Below, piece by piece: positions 1-8,904 of a stretch of DNA of 64,000 nt. The stretch spans positions 124,001 to 188,000 of the forward strand of contig CAWARM010000006.1 of assembly GCA_963784425.1 (NCBI GenBank), in the 5' to 3' direction. The notes below the pieces were generated by a model that was not told the DNA's origin, did no database searches, and saw only the letters and a list, made by a program, of their open reading frames with translations. The first letter of the stretch is position 1. Each line of letters begins with the position of its first letter. A program made the position numbers and the translations under genes. The DNA is from SHZL01 sp963784425 (GTDB lineage: Bacteria > Pseudomonadota > Gammaproteobacteria > Xanthomonadales > SZUA-36).

Positions 1-450
1 TTCGAGCAGATTCTGCAAGCCCTGGAAGCGGGCAATGAAACCAAACCTGGCACGGCAAGCGGCAGCGGAGCGAACGACAGCGGGGCGCAGGGCAGTGAGC
101 CGGTGATCTCTATCAAGCATTTCCGCATCAATGAAACCCGGGCCGTATTTGAATCGCGTGCACTCAATCGTTATACCGACGTCGAGGTAGATGCCATCGA
201 AATGGACAACCTGCGCGGCACGCCCGCAGAGCTGGCCGACCAGATTGCACGCGAAGTGATTGGGGAAATCAGTTCGGAAGCGGCTACCGAAGTGCTTAAA
301 GCCCAGGCCAAAAAGCAGTTGAAAGGTGTTAACGGCAAGGCCGGTGACATACTGCGTGGCCTGCTGGGTGGCGGCAAGGACAACAAGGACAACAAGGACA
401 ACAAGGACGGCAAGGACGGCAAGGACGGCACTGATAGCGGTGCTGATTAA
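1..450 (+). CDS. AsmA-like protein, C-terminal part (5' cut by window)
   Basis: The frame is open from the first base to the stop at 448-450, so only the C-terminal ~149 residues are present. The visible part has a beta-rich stretch (ISIKHFRINETRAVFESRAL), a segment about a reading frame's tail that chooses DQIAREVIGEISSEAATEVL, then KAGDILRGLLGG and a highly charged tail of Lys-Asp-Asn and Lys-Asp-Gly repeats. This layout (beta strands, amphipathic helix, GD.L.GLLG end) resembles the C-terminus of AsmA-like periplasmic/outer-membrane biogenesis proteins; that is recognition by pattern, not a search. A GTG at 103 is not the likely start because the frame continues upstream with good coding character. 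A strong hairpin at 517-542 follows. Confidence 0.6.
   Translation, partial: FEQILQALEAGNETKPGTASGSGANDSGAQGSEPVISIKHFRINETRAVFESRALNRYTDVEVDAIEMDNLRGTPAELADQIAREVIGEISSEAATEVLKAQAKKQLKGVNGKAGDILRGLLGGGKDNKDNKDNKDGKDGKDGTDSGAD
376..429 (+). repeat. Six tandem 9-bp units inside the AsmA-like gene
   Basis: Three copies of AAGGACAAC are followed by three copies of AAGGACGGC, all in frame, encoding (Lys-Asp-Asn)3(Lys-Asp-Gly)3 at the extreme C-terminus. Unit length is a multiple of three, so copy-number change would lengthen or shorten the tail without a frameshift. Confidence 0.9.
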
Positions 451-516
451 GCCAATCGCGAGCGCGACCAAACCTGGCCCAGAACTGCGACGAACGGGAG
501 AGAGAGCCCGGGGGCT

Positions 517-542
517 TCCGGAGAGCCGCTTGGCTCTCCGGA
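517..542. terminator. Bidirectional hairpin terminator between convergent genes
   Basis: Perfect 11-bp stem TCCGGAGAGCC / GGCTCTCCGGA with loop GCTT, lying between the stop of the AsmA-like gene (450) and the stop of the convergent cold-shock gene (560). An A-rich stretch follows on the plus strand. Confidence 0.7.
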
Positions 543-559
543 CTTACACAAAAAACAGA

Positions 560-769
560 TTAGAGCGGTAGGACGTTTTCTGCCTGCGGGCCCCGATCAG
601 CTTGCACGATTTCCATGGTGACGCGCTGTCCTTCGTGCAGCGTCTTTCTTCCTTCACCCTGGATTGCGCTGAAATGCACAAACACATCCTTGCCGCCTTT
701 CTGTTCGATAAAACCGAATCCTTTCGAATCGTTGAACCATTTAACGGTTCCTTCTACTTTCTCACCCAT
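560..769 (-). CDS. Cold-shock domain protein (CspA family)
   Basis: A 69-residue single cold-shock domain, the usual CspA-family length (about 65-75). Both RNA-binding motifs are clear: RNP1 KGFGFIEQ (about residues 16-23) and RNP2 VFVHFSAI (about 29-36), after the typical GTVKWFNDSKGFGF start. Members bind single-stranded RNA/DNA and melt mRNA structure in the cytoplasm; whether this one is cold-inducible cannot be told. It is a single-gene unit, convergent with the AsmA-like gene. About 164 bp separate it from the decarboxylase stop, enough for its own promoter and a long leader as in other csp genes. Confidence 0.95.
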   Translation of the reverse strand: MGEKVEGTVKWFNDSKGFGFIEQKGGKDVFVHFSAIQGEGRKTLHEGQRVTMEIVQADRGPQAENVLPL

Positions 770-933
770 GACTACCTCGTTCTGTAAGCTGCCTGGACCC
801 TGTAAGCCATCACTGCGGGACCCTGGCTGAATGCGCGTTCAGCCGATCTGCACATTACGCGCCTGTTGTGGTGGCAGGCACCATTGTGCCAGATTGAAAA
901 TTTCTTTCAATGCAAAGTTGACCGGGTGCGAAA

Positions 934-2403
934 TTAACTGAGCAGCCCGCGTCCGATTCGCGCCGTTTCTTTCACCAGCAGTTCGAAGTCCTCGTTACGA
1001 CTGCGGTGATTGGCAATGGCCACGCGCATGCAATACACGCCATTGAGCGTGGTGTACGACGGCGCAGCAATGCCCTGCTCCTGGAGTTCTGCCAGCAGAT
1101 CGCGGTTGAGTCGCTCCAGCTTCTCAGCGCTTAGCCCGCCGGGATTGAAGCGGAAACAAACAATGTCGAGCCCAATCGGCGCAGTCAATTCCAGTTGCGG
1201 GTGTTGTTCAATCAAACTACCCAGATAGTGTGCCTGCTCAACATTGCGCGCGATCATGCGGCCAAAACGCTCCAGGCCATGTTCCTTGATCGACAACCAA
1301 ACCTTGAGTGCACGAAACTGCCGCGTCAACTGCAGGCCATAATCGCTGAACCAGAATGTGCCCGAAGCCAGGCCCTTGGCCTCGACTTCACGCGCAAGGT
1401 ATTCCGGCGTCAGGCTGAATGCTTCCCGATGCGCAGATTCGCTGCGCACCAGCACACAACCGGCTTCGAAAGGAATGTGCATCCACTTGTGCAGGTCCAG
1501 GGCAACCGAATCGGCGCGCTCCAGGCCGGCCAGTTGTGGCTTGACGTTACTGGCAAGAATGGCCACGGCGCCAATGGCGCCATCGACATGAAACCAGAGT
1601 TTTTCGCGGGCGCACAGGTCGGCCAGGGCATTGAGGTCATCAATTGCGCCGGTATTAATGGTGCCGGCCGTGCCGATGACACAGAAGGGCACCATGCCGG
1701 CCGCACGGTCGGCTGTAATCTGTCGCTGCAGCGCGTCGATATCGATGGTGTAGTCCGACTTCACCGCAATACTGCGCAGGCCCTCACTGCCGAGGCCGAG
1801 AGTTTCGATGGCCTTCTTGTTGCAGCTGTGGACCTCGCTGGAGGCGTAGGCCGTCAAGGGGCCCGGCGCTGCGCGCACGCCCTGGTGGCGCACGTCGTAA
1901 CCACAATTGGTGTTGCGCGCCACAGTGATGCCGATGAAGTTGGCCATCGAACCGCCACTGGTGAGCAGACCGCTGCTCGTTGCGGGCAAGCTGAGCATAT
2001 CGCGCATCCAGGCGATTACTTGTTGCTCAACCAGCGGCGCGACGTGGTTTGCTCCGCCTACATTGGGGTTCATGATGGCGGCCATGAAATCGCCCATGGC
2101 GCCCATGAACGTGCCATTACCCATGTACCAGGCCCAGAAACGGGGATGAATATTGCCCATGGGGTAGGGCAGGATGTCGCGTTTGAATTCCGCATATGCG
2201 TGGCCGGCGCCTTCCGGCAGTTGCGGAGCAGGTGCCTGCAGTCGTTGCCTGACTTCAGCCGGCACGGGCTGCCACACCGGGCGCTCAGCGACGTTCTGGA
2301 TGTAATCGACCGCATCGTCGATCATGCGGTGCGCGAGTGCCCGCATCTCATCCCAGTTTTCCGGGTCCAGGGTTTCGTAGGGTGTTGTGTTTCCGGTACT
2401 CAC
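934..2403 (-). CDS. PLP-dependent group II decarboxylase
   Basis: A 489-residue fold-type I PLP enzyme of the aromatic-L-amino-acid/glutamate decarboxylase family. Visible marks are the LLTSGGSMANFIGI phosphate-binding segment, the HVDGAIG motif with the Asp that contacts the pyridine nitrogen, and DLHKWMH, whose Lys (about residue 305) should form the Schiff base. Full family length, with the ATG at 2401-2403. Family members decarboxylate aromatic amino acids, glutamate or diaminobutyrate; the sequence alone does not settle the substrate. It is divergent from iorA with about 145 bp between starts and is not obviously part of an operon. Confidence 0.9.
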   Translation of the reverse strand: MSTGNTTPYETLDPENWDEMRALAHRMIDDAVDYIQNVAERPVWQPVPAEVRQRLQAPAPQLPEGAGHAYAEFKRDILPYPMGNIHPRFWAWYMGNGTFMGAMGDFMAAIMNPNVGGANHVAPLVEQQVIAWMRDMLSLPATSSGLLTSGGSMANFIGITVARNTNCGYDVRHQGVRAAPGPLTAYASSEVHSCNKKAIETLGLGSEGLRSIAVKSDYTIDIDALQRQITADRAAGMVPFCVIGTAGTINTGAIDDLNALADLCAREKLWFHVDGAIGAVAILASNVKPQLAGLERADSVALDLHKWMHIPFEAGCVLVRSESAHREAFSLTPEYLAREVEAKGLASGTFWFSDYGLQLTRQFRALKVWLSIKEHGLERFGRMIARNVEQAHYLGSLIEQHPQLELTAPIGLDIVCFRFNPGGLSAEKLERLNRDLLAELQEQGIAAPSYTTLNGVYCMRVAIANHRSRNEDFELLVKETARIGRGLLS

Positions 2404-2548
2404 GGTTTTGGTTCCTTTTTGATTCCAGTTTCGACTTGTCCCGCAATTATATCCACTGGTCTATCCCAATCTCACCGGATCAGGAAGTGTATCTATACTT
2501 GGGTGTGAATCGTTCCATGATTTGTTTACGCTGACAATGGGGGTCAAG

Positions 2549-3016
2549 ATGGTTTCATTCCAGGTCAACGGTGCCGGCGCCTCGTTCGATGGTAATCCCG
2601 ATACGCCCTTGTTGTGGGTGCTGCGTGACCACTTGCAGCTGCGGGGGGCGAAGTTTGGTTGTGGCATCGGGCAGTGTGGCGCGTGTTCCGTGCACATCGA
2701 CGGCGTGGTGCAGCGTTCCTGTGTCGTTCCGGTTGCCGAGTTGGCCGGTCGCTCTGTTACCACTATCGAGGGCCTGGCCCCGGGTGCTGACCGTTTGCAC
2801 CCGGTGCAGCAGGCCTGGCTCGAACTCGACGTATCGCAATGCGGATATTGCCAGGCCGGCCAGCTGATGGCTGCAGCCGATCTCTTGCAACGCATTCCCC
2901 ATCCCAAAGATGCCGACATCAATACGAGCATGAGCAATATCTGTCGCTGTGGCACCTATGTTCGCATCCGTTTGGCAATCAAACGCGCCGCCGAACTGTT
3001 GGCTGGAGCTGCCTGA
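2549..3016 (+). CDS. iorA: Isoquinoline 1-oxidoreductase-type [2Fe-2S] subunit
   Basis: Small iron-sulfur subunit of a xanthine-oxidase-family molybdenum hydroxylase. The plant-type ferredoxin cluster is seen in GCGIGQCGACSVHIDG, and the second, C-terminal cluster in CGYCQAGQLM followed by NICRCGTYVRIR. Length (155 aa) fits IorA. I prefer the ATG at 2549, which has GGGGG eight bases upstream; an ATG at 2537 and a TTG at 2522 are in frame. It ends one base before the large subunit's ATG, so the two are co-transcribed. The pair hydroxylates N-heteroaromatics or oxidises aldehydes; the true substrate here is unknown. Confidence 0.93.
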   Translation: MVSFQVNGAGASFDGNPDTPLLWVLRDHLQLRGAKFGCGIGQCGACSVHIDGVVQRSCVVPVAELAGRSVTTIEGLAPGADRLHPVQQAWLELDVSQCGYCQAGQLMAAADLLQRIPHPKDADINTSMSNICRCGTYVRIRLAIKRAAELLAGAA

Positions 3017-3017
3017 G

Positions 3018-5282
3018 ATGTCTGCTGTCATGACAGCTCCGGTCAATCAGGGCAGGAGGCGCTTCCTTGTTAGCGGCGTCACGGTCGCTGGCGGTTTGTT
3101 GGTTGGCCTTCCCCTGGGGCCGCTGTTTGCTGCGGGCGAGCCCGCTTCGAGCGGTGGAAAAATTGGCTACTTTGTCGAGATTCGTCCGGACGGAAACGTG
3201 GTCATCGGGGTGGCACAGCCGGAAATCGGCCAGGGTGTGCGCACTTCCTTGCCCATGCTGGTGGCTGAAGAACTGGATGTGGCCTGGTCTTCGGTCATAG
3301 TCGAGCAGATGCCACTCGGCATTGTGCGCACAGCGGATGGTTTCGATTGGAAATACGGCGGGCAGGGGGCAGGCGGCAGCACCTCGATTACCGACAACTG
3401 GCAGTACCTGCGCGAGGTGGGCGCGACTGCCCGGCAGCTGCTGATCCAGGCTGCCGCCGCGCGTTGGAATGTTCCGCCGGATCAATGTCGCACGGAACCA
3501 GGGTTGGTGGTCTGCGATGCACACAACCTGCGCGTGGAGTACCGCGAAGTGGTAGCCGCTGCCGCACTATTGCCGCTGCCGGAAAGGGCTCCGGCCCTGA
3601 AAGACCCGGCGCAATTTCGCATCATAGGCCAGCCACAAAATGTGGTCGATGGTCGTGACATCGTAACCGGCAAAGCGCGCTACGGTATCGACACGTTCGT
3701 GCCCGGAATGCGTTATGCCTCAATGGAACGTTGCCCGTGGCTGGATGGCGGGATCGAATCGCTGGATGACAGTGCCGCAAGGCAGGTGCCAGGCGTGCTG
3801 GAGGTGTTAGTTATCGAAGGCCCAAAGCCGGCTGAACCTTATTTCATCCTCGCAACGGGCGTGGCGGTGGTTGCCGAATCGATCTGGGCGGCATTCCAGG
3901 GACGAAAAGCGCTGCAGGTGAAATGGAACCATGGGCCGCATGCCTCCGAAAGTACCGAGTCATTCTGGGCCCAGTGCGAGCAACTGCTGGACGGCAAGGG
4001 CCAGGTGGTGCGCAACGACGGCGACTTCGATGCCGCAATGGGCGCTGCTGACAAGGTGGTAACCGCCCGCTATCACGAGCCCTTCGTCAGCCATGCTCCG
4101 CTGGAGCCACAGAACTGCTTTGCCCATGTACGCGAACACGATGCGCTTATCATTGCGCCAACCCAGATGCCGGGCGGCGCCAGTCGCGCCGTGGCGGAAG
4201 TGACCGGCCTGGAGCGCGACAAAATCCGGGTGGAAATGACCCGCGTGGGTGGCGGGTTTGGCCGCCGATTGACCAACGACTATGTGACCGAGGCTGCGAT
4301 CATTTCGCAAAAGACTGGTTGGCCCATCCAGTTGCTGTGGACTCGGGAAGATGATCTGCAGCACGATTTCTATCGGCCATCGGGATTGCACGAGATGAAA
4401 GCAGGTCTTGATGGCAACGGCAAAGTGATAGCCTGGACCCAACGACTGGCCAGCGCCAGCAAGCAGTACCGCCGCCCCGAAGTTACTGCAGAAATGATGT
4501 ACGATTCAGAACTGTACCTGGACGACTTTCCGGCGCGCATGGTCGATAACTTGCGACTGGAGTGGTTCGCAGTGCAATCCGGCATGCCGCGCGGCTCCTG
4601 GCGCGCACCGGCGCATACCGCCAACGCCTTTGTGATCCAGTCGTTTCTCGATGAAATCGCGCATGCCAGCGGCCAGGATCCATTGCAACTGCGCCTCGAT
4701 CTGTACGGTGCAGACCGTGAACTGCCCTACGGCCAGCATCCCGGGCCGACTTTTAATCCTTATCGCTTGTCGCGGCTGCTCAAGCATGTAGCGGAACACA
4801 TCGATTACACTCGCCCCAGGCCGGATGGGAGCGGGGTTGGAATCGCTTCACACTTCACCTTTGGGGGCTATGCTGCACATGCGGTCGAAGTGAGCGTCAG
4901 CGACCAGGGTGCATTGACCATTGAGCGTATTGTTGCCGCGGTGGACTGTGGCCTGATGATTAATCCACGCGGTGTCGAGGCGCAATTGCAGGGCGGAACC
5001 ATCGATGGCTTGAGTACCGCGCTAAACCTGCAAATCACCGTCAGGGACGGGCAGGTCCAGCAAAGCAACTTCCACGACTACCCCATTCTGCGCATGGCGG
5101 CGGTACCCAGGCTGATTGAGTGCCACTTGCTCCCTTTCAACGACATCCCGACCGGCATGGGCGAAATGGGCATTCCTACTCTTGCGCCTGCATTATGCAA
5201 CGCGATTTATGAGGCCTCGGGCGTGCGCATCCGGCGTTTACCCATCGGCGCGCAATTGCAGAATGCGATGGCCGCAACGTAG
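3018..5282 (+). CDS. iorB: Isoquinoline 1-oxidoreductase-type molybdopterin subunit
   Basis: A 754-residue molybdopterin-binding subunit. The N-terminus is a Tat signal (GRRRFLVSG followed by a hydrophobic run to PLFAAG), so the complex is probably exported folded to the periplasm. Conserved blocks include the GGFGRR loop and the C-terminal GEMGIPTLAPAL segment carrying the likely catalytic Glu. The start at 3018 lies one base after iorA's stop; the frame is open further upstream, but that would overlap iorA and put a long extension before the Tat motif. No cytochrome c subunit follows, so the electron acceptor is not encoded here. Confidence 0.93.
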   Translation: MSAVMTAPVNQGRRRFLVSGVTVAGGLLVGLPLGPLFAAGEPASSGGKIGYFVEIRPDGNVVIGVAQPEIGQGVRTSLPMLVAEELDVAWSSVIVEQMPLGIVRTADGFDWKYGGQGAGGSTSITDNWQYLREVGATARQLLIQAAAARWNVPPDQCRTEPGLVVCDAHNLRVEYREVVAAAALLPLPERAPALKDPAQFRIIGQPQNVVDGRDIVTGKARYGIDTFVPGMRYASMERCPWLDGGIESLDDSAARQVPGVLEVLVIEGPKPAEPYFILATGVAVVAESIWAAFQGRKALQVKWNHGPHASESTESFWAQCEQLLDGKGQVVRNDGDFDAAMGAADKVVTARYHEPFVSHAPLEPQNCFAHVREHDALIIAPTQMPGGASRAVAEVTGLERDKIRVEMTRVGGGFGRRLTNDYVTEAAIISQKTGWPIQLLWTREDDLQHDFYRPSGLHEMKAGLDGNGKVIAWTQRLASASKQYRRPEVTAEMMYDSELYLDDFPARMVDNLRLEWFAVQSGMPRGSWRAPAHTANAFVIQSFLDEIAHASGQDPLQLRLDLYGADRELPYGQHPGPTFNPYRLSRLLKHVAEHIDYTRPRPDGSGVGIASHFTFGGYAAHAVEVSVSDQGALTIERIVAAVDCGLMINPRGVEAQLQGGTIDGLSTALNLQITVRDGQVQQSNFHDYPILRMAAVPRLIECHLLPFNDIPTGMGEMGIPTLAPALCNAIYEASGVRIRRLPIGAQLQNAMAAT

Positions 5283-5308
5283 GCTGCATATCAGGCCGCA
5301 ATGCAGGT

Positions 5309-5626
5309 TTAGCGGCCGTACTCCCGTTCGACCTTCGCTATTCTCACGCTGAAGGATGAGTACCAACGCTCACGCCCTGAGTTTTGCGCTTCCTGATGTT
5401 CAAGATTTGCCTTCCAGTGTTTGATGGACTCAAGGCTGTCCCAGTAAGAAACGGTAATACCCAGGTTTTCTCTTACAGACTCAACGCCCAAGAAACCGGG
5501 TTGCTTGGCAGCAAGCTCATTCATTCTGTCTGCCATTTCGCCGTAGCCATTATCTCCTTCGGTGCGCAGAGAAGTAAAAATTACGGCGTAATAGGGTGGC
5601 TTGGGTGTGGATGCAATCAGTGACAT
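5309..5626 (-). CDS. Antibiotic biosynthesis monooxygenase (ABM) domain protein
   Basis: A 105-residue protein of the dimeric alpha/beta-barrel ABM fold: YYAVIFTSLRT first strand, a helix with MADRMNELAAKQPGFLG, then SYWDSLESIKHWKANLEHQ, which is typical of this family. Members are small heme-degrading, quinol-oxidising or orphan proteins; no specific role can be assigned. The stop is 27 bases from iorB's stop (convergent). Ten bases separate its start from the stop of the upstream ornithine cyclodeaminase-like gene, so the two probably share a transcript. Confidence 0.85.
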   Translation of the reverse strand: MSLIASTPKPPYYAVIFTSLRTEGDNGYGEMADRMNELAAKQPGFLGVESVRENLGITVSYWDSLESIKHWKANLEHQEAQNSGRERWYSSFSVRIAKVEREYGR

Positions 5627-5636
5627 TCCAATTTCC

Positions 5637-6632
5637 TCAGATAGCTGACATCAGGCAAATATCAAACACCATGCCACGTCCGGTGCCTTGCGCTCGCTCA
5701 TACACCAGTGCCGCGGCCGCTACGTCCTGCAATGCTGTCCCGGTACTGTCGAATACGAATATCTCTTGCTCGTTCGTGCGCCCAGGACGCTGGCCGGCTG
5801 TGACCTGCCCCAGGTTGGCGTGGACATTGGCGGGAGAGAGCAGGCCTGCGGCAATTGCATGGTGGAGTTCGCCCATGGTGGCGGCCTGCTCCAGGATGTC
5901 TGCAACTACCAGGCTGTGTTGCAGAACGGCCGGTTCCAATTCCTGTTTCTCCGGGCTGTCGGCGCCAACGGCTGCAATGAACAATCCCGGGTGAAGGAGA
6001 GCGGCCGGGAATATGGGTTGTCGTGCGGGGGTGCAGGTTACACAGACCTCACTGGCAGAAACTGCGGCGGCGAGATCATCGGTTGCGCTGATTGACACCC
6101 CCAGTTCCGGCGCCAGCTCCTGTGCAAATTGGCGTGCCCGCGCCGGATCCACGTCCAGTGCGAAGACGCGTTTTATCGGGCGAACCAGGCAAAGCGCCCG
6201 CAAATGGCTGCGACCCTGGGCGCCGCAGCCGTATATAGTAATCGTGCTGGCCCTGGCAAGAGCCAGGTAGCGGGCGGCAACGGCAGTGGCTGCGGCAGTG
6301 CGCTGGATGGTAATTTCAATCGAATCAAGCAGCGCGAGTGGTTGGCCGCATTGGGCGTCAAACAGTGCAATGACACCCTGGATAGTGGGAAGCCCAAAGG
6401 ACACGGGATTGCCGGGAAAGTTTGCGTTGACCTTGGCTGCGAAGTAGCCGGGGGAACCAGCTAACGCTGCTGTTTTTATATGAAAACCACCACCCGTGAC
6501 ATGCGCCCCGAGGACACCGGGCGCAATGGGCAGCTCGCCCAAAGCGTGTTGGCGAAACACCTGCTCGACGGCCTCAATGCAGTCCGGCAAGCTCAGCAGG
6601 GCAGTTACATCTTCACGACTGAGGAGCAGCAT
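5637..6632 (-). CDS. Ornithine cyclodeaminase / mu-crystallin family protein
   Basis: A 331-residue NAD(P)-dependent enzyme of the OCD/mu-crystallin family. An N-terminal substrate domain (LLLSREDVTALLSLPDCIEAVE) precedes a Rossmann domain with ITIYGCGAQGRSHLRAL, a GxGxxG-type dinucleotide loop. The segment IKTAA holds the Lys used for substrate binding, and FIAAVGADSPEKQELE matches the family's conserved GAD.P...E motif. Members deaminate ornithine to proline, reduce cyclic ketimines or act as alanine dehydrogenases. It starts 47 bases downstream of the remnant that follows hslU and precedes the ABM gene. Confidence 0.9.
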   Translation of the reverse strand: MLLLSREDVTALLSLPDCIEAVEQVFRQHALGELPIAPGVLGAHVTGGGFHIKTAALAGSPGYFAAKVNANFPGNPVSFGLPTIQGVIALFDAQCGQPLALLDSIEITIQRTAAATAVAARYLALARASTITIYGCGAQGRSHLRALCLVRPIKRVFALDVDPARARQFAQELAPELGVSISATDDLAAAVSASEVCVTCTPARQPIFPAALLHPGLFIAAVGADSPEKQELEPAVLQHSLVVADILEQAATMGELHHAIAAGLLSPANVHANLGQVTAGQRPGRTNEQEIFVFDSTGTALQDVAAAALVYERAQGTGRGMVFDICLMSAI

Positions 6633-6678
6633 CAGGAGTCAGATTATACAGAGTCTATTACTTGGACTGCTTAAAGGA

Positions 6679-6870
6679 CTACTCGAGGTATAACAACCCT
6701 TCCACCGCCAACTGATCGTCCATGCGTTCGCCCAGCCAGTTGGGAATTTGAGTTCTCGGCGCGATGCGGATACCCGATCGCTCATGATCCGTGAAAAGCG
6801 CCAGGACGTTCCCGCGGGAACGTGTGTAAGTCCCGTTGTAAAGCTTGTGCCGGATGTAGTGGTATCGGGA
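6679..6870 (-). pseudogene. Open frame after hslU, possible 3' remnant of a DUF222/HNH gene
   Basis: Directly after the hslU stop (6871-6873) the same frame stays open for 63 codons to a TAG at 6679-6681, with no ATG near its beginning. The translated end reads GIRIAPRTQIPNWLGERMDD followed by QLAVEGLLYLE. From memory this resembles the C-terminal tail of gammaproteobacterial DUF222/HNH proteins, which often close with a W.GERMDY.LAV..L pattern. If so, it is a gene end left behind by a deletion or insertion that joined it to hslU. The family call is weak; the open frame itself is certain. Confidence 0.3.
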
Positions 6871-8208
6871 TTAAAGAATATACCTACTCAAATCCTCATT
6901 CCCTGCCAGCGCCTTGAGGTGCTCATCCACATAGGCGGCATCGATCTCGAAGGATTCGCCGGACCGGTCCGGGGCTTCGAAGGAGATCACATCCAGCAGG
7001 CGCTCCATCACCGTGTGCAAACGGCGGGCGCCGATGTTTTCGGTTGACTCATTTACCTGGAAGGCGATCTCAGCAATTCGGCGCACGCCATCCTTGGTGA
7101 AGCTGACCGTTACGCCTTCAGTGGCCAGCAGGGCGGTGTATTGCTGGGTCAACGAGGCCTGGGGTTCGGTGAGGATGCGGGTGAAGTCTTCTACTTCGAG
7201 TGCGTGCAGTTCGACCCGGATGGGCAGGCGGCCCTGCAGTTCGGGAATCAGGTCTGATGGCCTGGCCATGTGGAATGCGCCGGATGCGATGAACAGCATG
7301 TGATCGGTTTTAACTACGCCATTGCGGGTGGACACGGTGCAGCCTTCAACCAGCGGTAGTAAATCACGCTGCACCCCCTCGCGGGATACGTCTGCGCCGG
7401 CATATTCGGCACGCTTGGCTACCTTGTCCAGTTCGTCGATAAACACGATGCCATTTTGTTCTGCGTTTTCCAGCGCCAGCTGCTTGATCTCTTCCTCGTT
7501 GATCAACTTGGCGGCTTCATCATCGACCAGCAGCGGAAATGCGTCGCGGATTTTCATCTTGCGTTTCTGCTTTTTTCCGCCCGACAGATTCTGGAACATG
7601 CCTTGCAACTGGCTGGCCATTTCCTCCATGCCGGGTGGAGTCATGATTTCCACGCCAATTTGCGCGGTGACATCGAATTCGATCTCGCGCTCGTCCAGCT
7701 CCCCGTGGACCAGCTGGAAGCGAAGTTTCGACCGGGTTTTGCTGCCGGGTGCGTCCTCGGCTTCCGGTTCGTTGGCGAATCCTATGCCCTGTGCGCGTGG
7801 CAGCAAGACCTCAAGGATGCGGTCATGGGCGGCGTCCTGGGCGCGCGAGCGCACGCGCTCCATGGCCTGCTCGCGGGTCATCTTCACCGCGGTGTCGACC
7901 AGGTCGCGAATGATGGATTCCACGTCCTTGCCCACGTAGCCAACCTCGGTGAACTTGGTGGCCTCGACCTTGATGAAGGGCGCATTCGCCAAATGCGCAA
8001 GGCGTCGCGCAATCTCGGTCTTGCCGACCCCGGTGGGACCTATCATCAGGATGTTCTTGGGGGTAATTTCATCGCGCAATTCCAGCGGGACCTGCATGCG
8101 GCGCCAGCGGCTGCGCAACGCGATCGCCACGGCGCGCTTGGCGTCTGACTGGCCAATGATGTGCTTGTCCAGTTCCTGGACAATTTCGCGCGGGGTCATC
8201 TGCGACAT
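6871..8208 (-). CDS. hslU: ATP-dependent protease ATPase subunit HslU
   Basis: A 445-residue AAA+ unfoldase that feeds substrates into the HslV peptidase ring in the cytoplasm. Walker A is GPTGVGKTE (about residue 57), Walker B is GIVFIDELDKV, and the start TPREIVQELDKHIIGQ and the C-terminal LSRYIL match HslU throughout. The C-terminal tail, which inserts into HslV to activate it, is intact. It begins two bases after the hslV stop, the conserved hslVU operon. Full length for the family. Confidence 0.98.
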   Translation of the reverse strand: MSQMTPREIVQELDKHIIGQSDAKRAVAIALRSRWRRMQVPLELRDEITPKNILMIGPTGVGKTEIARRLAHLANAPFIKVEATKFTEVGYVGKDVESIIRDLVDTAVKMTREQAMERVRSRAQDAAHDRILEVLLPRAQGIGFANEPEAEDAPGSKTRSKLRFQLVHGELDEREIEFDVTAQIGVEIMTPPGMEEMASQLQGMFQNLSGGKKQKRKMKIRDAFPLLVDDEAAKLINEEEIKQLALENAEQNGIVFIDELDKVAKRAEYAGADVSREGVQRDLLPLVEGCTVSTRNGVVKTDHMLFIASGAFHMARPSDLIPELQGRLPIRVELHALEVEDFTRILTEPQASLTQQYTALLATEGVTVSFTKDGVRRIAEIAFQVNESTENIGARRLHTVMERLLDVISFEAPDRSGESFEIDAAYVDEHLKALAGNEDLSRYIL

Positions 8209-8210
8209 GG

Positions 8211-8753
8211 TTATTCGATTTCCAGAGTTTCGATGGTGAGATTGGAGTTGGTGTAGATGCAGATGCCGGCGGCGATACCCAGGGCATTGCGCGTGATGGA
8301 TTCTGCGTCGAGCTCGGTGTACTGCAGCAGCGCCATTGCGGCAGCCTGTGCGAACGGGCCGCCCGAACCGATGGCGATCAGGCCGTTTTCCGGCTCGATC
8401 ACGTCGCCGTTGCCGGAGATCAGCAGGGAGTTGCTGCGGTCGGCAATGGCCAGCAGGGCTTCCAGGCGGCGCAGGCTGCGGTCGGTGCGCCAGTCCTTGG
8501 CCAGTTCAACGGCGGCGCGTACGAGGTGGCCGGAGTGTTTTTCCAGTTTGCCCTCAAACCGCTCAAACAGGGTAAACGCATCGGCCGTTGCGCCGGCGAA
8601 CCCGGCAATCACCTGGTCTTTGTACAGACGGCGCACCTTGCGGGCATTGGCTTTCATCACGGTATTGCCCAGCGTTACCTGGCCGTCTCCGCCCATCACG
8701 ACCTGCTTGCCACGCCGTACCGAGCAAATGGTTGTTCCGCGGTATTGTTCCAC
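8211..8753 (-). CDS. hslV: ATP-dependent protease peptidase subunit HslV
   Basis: A 180-residue proteasome-beta-like peptidase. The mature protein begins with the catalytic Thr in RGTTICSVRRG (the TT pair at residues 7-8), followed by VVMGGDGQVTLG and the conserved IGSGGPFAQAAA. Six copies form each ring of the HslVU protease. First gene of hslVU; the start at 8753 places the catalytic Thr close to the N-terminus as expected. It is divergent from aqpZ, with 151 bp between the starts. Confidence 0.98.
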   Translation of the reverse strand: MEQYRGTTICSVRRGKQVVMGGDGQVTLGNTVMKANARKVRRLYKDQVIAGFAGATADAFTLFERFEGKLEKHSGHLVRAAVELAKDWRTDRSLRRLEALLAIADRSNSLLISGNGDVIEPENGLIAIGSGGPFAQAAAMALLQYTELDAESITRNALGIAAGICIYTNSNLTIETLEIE

Positions 8754-8904
8754 TGTTCATTCCCGGGTAGTTGCTGGACTTCAAACGTGGGGATTTGCAG
8801 CGTGGAATACAAGCCGCACGCCGTTTGGATTATGCTTGGCAGCGGCCGGGTGCAAAACGGCCAAATTGGATCCATCATCACTCATTTAAAACGGGAGAGA
8901 ATAA

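Noticed and set aside
1195..2508. 437-codon open frame antisense to the PLP decarboxylase
   Set aside because: The minus-strand gene has every family motif; the plus-strand translation has no recognisable domain and follows from the codon bias of the real gene.
5637..5700. Short spacer between ABM and cyclodeaminase genes as a regulatory site
   Set aside because: Only ten bases separate the genes and nothing distinctive is visible.
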